From VGDP01 sp964530335 (GTDB taxonomy: Bacteria; Pseudomonadota; Alphaproteobacteria; SP197), in contig CAZGYG010000075.1 in NCBI GenBank assembly GCA_964530335.1, forward strand, positions 1 through 15,095: a stretch of 15,095 nucleotides of DNA. Reading direction: 5' to 3'. Shown piece by piece: positions 13,304 through 15,095 of this stretch. The first letter of the stretch is position 1; every line of letters begins with the position of its first letter. Both the position numbers and the translations under genes were made by a program. The notes under the pieces were generated by a model that saw nothing but the letters and a program-made list of their open reading frames with translations, had not been told where the DNA came from and did not search any database.

Positions 13304-15095
13304 TCACGCGATCGGGAGGATATCGATGCCCCCGATCGTGCCGGTCTCGAAGGTCGCGATCACGGTGTAACCCACTAGGTCAGGGTCGTCGGCATAAAGC
13401 GTGTTGGTGGCCGTCGAGAAGATCAGCGTGCCGAAGCCGGTGTCGTACTCGCTGCTGAGTCCGGCATCCAGCGTGCCGTCGTAGGCGGTGTCGATGGTCG
13501 CGAAGTTAAACCCTTCGACGGCCACGCCACTAGCTTGGAGCCCGTACCCCGACTCCGAAATACGGAGCACGTCCTGGATGCCCGTGAAATCGGTCACGAT
13601 GTCGCCGGTCAATGCGCTGACCACATCGCTTCCGAACGGGTTGCCGTCCGTGCTGGCGGTGAAGATGAAATTGTCGGCCCCGAAGCCTCCGGTCAGGTTG
13701 TCGACCCCGCCGCCGCCCGTGATGAAGTCGTCGCCGAACCCGCCGTCGATGATGTCGGCGCCGCCGCCGCCCTGGATATTATCGGCGCCTTCGCCGCCGG
13801 ACAGCCGATCGGCGCCGCCGCCGCCGTCGATAAAGTCGCTGCCGCCGTTGCCGATCAGCGTGTCGTTGCCCGCCTCGCCGACCAGATTGTTGACGCTCGC
13901 ATTGCCGGTGATGGTGTTGGCCTGGCCGTTGCCGGTGCCGTCGATCGCGGCGCCGCTGTCCAACAGCACCAGGTTCTCGATTTCCAGGTTGGTGTCGGCG
14001 ACATCGGGCAGGGCGACCGTCACCGAGCTGAAGATCGTGTCGATACCGCCGGCATCCTGGACCACCGCAACCTCCCCGACGGTGTCGAGGACGTAGCTGT
14101 CGTTCCCCAGGCCGCCGTTCAGGATATCGGTCCCGGTACCGCCGTCCAGGTTGTCATTGCCGGCGCCGCCCAAGAGCGTGTCGTTGCCGGCTAGACCGAC
14201 CAGGACGTTGTTGCCGCTGTTGCCGGTAATGATGTTGACCGAAACGTTGCCAACGCCGCTGATGCCTGCGGTGCCGGTCAGGGTCAGGTTCTCGACATCG
14301 GGGTCGAAGAGGACGGCATTCGCGCTGGCCCGGATGGTATCGACGCCACCCGCGGTTTCCTCCATTGTTAAAGAGATGCACTCGACGGTCCTATTGACGA
14401 TGAAGGTGTCATCGCCGGCCCCGCCGGTCATCGTATTGCTGCCCGCCCCGCCGTTGAGCGTGTCGTTGCCGGCGTTGCCGAACAGCACGTCGTTGCCACC
14501 GCCGCCGATTAGCGTGTCGTTGCCGTCGTTGCCCGTGAGGGTGTTCACGCCACTGTTGCCGGTCAGGACATTGGCGAGTATGTCGCCGGTGGCGTTGAGA
14601 GCCCCCGAGCCGAGCAGCACGACCCGCTCGATCGCGTCGTCGATCAGATTGCCAATGTCCAATACGATGGATACGGTCGAGCGGATGGTGTCGGCGGTGC
14701 CGGTCGACGTGACTTCCACCGCGTCATCGAGCGCGCTGTCGAACACGTAGGTGTCGTTGCCGTCGCCGCCCGTCAGCACATCGGCGCCGGTGCCGCCGTC
14801 GAGCGAGTTGTTGCCGACGTTACCGGTGAGCGTGTCCGCGCCCGAGCCGCCGATCAGGTTCTCGATGCTGACCAGCGTGTCGCTGCCGGCGCCGCCCGTC
14901 GCGGTGCCGGTGGCCAGGTTGGCGGTGACGGCGTTGAGGGTCCCGGCGTAGCTCGCCGTGTCGTTGTTGTTGCCGCCGTCGAGCCGGTCGGCGCCCGCGC
15001 CGCCGATCAGCGTGTCGTTGCCGTCGCCGCCGTTGAGGCTGTCGTTGCCGCCGCCGCCGTCGAGCGTGTCGTCGCCCGCGCCGCCGTTGAGCGTG
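13304..15095 (-). CDS. RTX calcium-binding repeat protein, type I secreted (C-terminal 596 aa; 5' end outside window)
   Basis: The reading frame is open from the right edge to the TGA at 13306-13304, so the gene is cut at its 5' side; the last base of the window belongs to an incomplete codon. The visible part is built of glycine-rich nonapeptides of the GGxGxDxLx type (for example GGAGADRLDGG, GGDGNDTLIG, GGAGNDTLNGG), which bind calcium as a parallel beta-roll after export. Blocks alternate with linkers such as VDTIRASANAVLFDPDVENL and IDTIFSSVTVALP, and a DTASYAGTLNAVTANLATGTATGG segment lies near 14890-14970. The final 120 or so residues lack repeats and end GTIGGIDILPIA, as expected for an uncleaved C-terminal type I secretion signal. 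No peptidase, lipase or other catalytic domain is seen, so the activity, if any, lies upstream. The GTG at 14779 is internal, not a start. No type I transporter gene is in the window. Confidence 0.92.
   Translation of the reverse strand, partial: TLNGGAGDDTLDGGGGNDSLNGGDGNDTLIGGAGADRLDGGNNNDTASYAGTLNAVTANLATGTATGGAGSDTLVSIENLIGGSGADTLTGNVGNNSLDGGTGADVLTGGDGNDTYVFDSALDDAVEVTSTGTADTIRSTVSIVLDIGNLIDDAIERVVLLGSGALNATGDILANVLTGNSGVNTLTGNDGNDTLIGGGGNDVLFGNAGNDTLNGGAGSNTMTGGAGDDTFIVNRTVECISLTMEETAGGVDTIRASANAVLFDPDVENLTLTGTAGISGVGNVSVNIITGNSGNNVLVGLAGNDTLLGGAGNDNLDGGTGTDILNGGLGNDSYVLDTVGEVAVVQDAGGIDTIFSSVTVALPDVADTNLEIENLVLLDSGAAIDGTGNGQANTITGNASVNNLVGEAGNDTLIGNGGSDFIDGGGGADRLSGGEGADNIQGGGGADIIDGGFGDDFITGGGGVDNLTGGFGADNFIFTASTDGNPFGSDVVSALTGDIVTDFTGIQDVLRISESGYGLQASGVAVEGFNFATIDTAYDGTLDAGLSSEYDTGFGTLIFSTATNTLYADDPDLVGYTVIATFETGTIGGIDILPIA

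Noticed and set aside
14777..14779. GTG as start of the RTX protein
   Set aside because: The same frame continues upstream with RTX repeats to the window edge, so this is an internal codon.
13488..14951. Plus-strand frames rich in Pro/Ser/Leu opposite the RTX gene
   Set aside because: The periodic PxPPxxxxLPSLP-like pattern is just the complement of the glycine/aspartate nonapeptide repeats on the minus strand.
13670..15095. Short-period DNA repeats resembling a CRISPR or satellite array
   Set aside because: The periodicity is 27 bp, in frame, and encodes RTX nonapeptides; there are no identical repeats with unique spacers.

Overview
The window is about 15 kb of very GC-rich DNA that reads as an ordinary chromosomal segment of an alphaproteobacterium, most likely Rhodospirillales-like. 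The grounds are the GC bias, homospermidine synthase, a class I PHA synthase, an OmpA-type lipoprotein and hom-recJ proximity. This placement is inference from gene content, since there is no rRNA or core ribosomal protein to anchor it. I see no CRISPR array, IS element, phage gene or attachment site. Genes are packed tightly; the longest non-coding stretch is about 210 bp.

Layout from left to right. (1) Positions 1-1279 read leftward: an SDR oxidoreductase, a HIT-family protein overlapping it by one base, then tRNA-Glu(UUC), which seems to have its own promoter buried in the HIT gene's 3' end. (2) Positions 1382-2034 read rightward: a small PGPGW-type membrane protein and an 88-residue protein of unknown function. 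(3) Positions 2057-2989 (leftward) hold a zinc-dependent homocysteine S-methyltransferase family protein. (4) Divergent from it, positions 3098-6653 read rightward: homospermidine synthase, an LLM-class flavin oxidoreductase and an M19-dipeptidase-like protein whose GTG start overlaps the LLM stop codon. (5) Positions 6675-11247 form a leftward gene string, probably an operon: OmpA-like lipoprotein, homoserine dehydrogenase (hom), RecJ exonuclease and a SnoaL/NTF2-like small protein that overlaps recJ by four bases. (6) Positions 11461-13263 (rightward) hold a complete class I poly(3-hydroxyalkanoate) synthase, phaC. (7) Positions 13304-15095 (leftward) hold the C-terminal 596 residues of a large RTX calcium-binding, type I secreted protein whose 5' end lies beyond the right edge.

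The genes serve several unrelated jobs: translation, threonine/methionine precursor supply, methyl-group transfer, polyamine synthesis, DNA repair, carbon storage and secretion. The least ordinary items are the M19-like protein, which lacks the His-x-Asp and bridging Glu metal ligands of classical dipeptidases and is translationally coupled to a flavin enzyme; a 24-bp tandem duplication that duplicates the start codon of the OmpA-like lipoprotein; and the modular RTX protein. I did not find convincing evidence of a wholly new multi-gene system.
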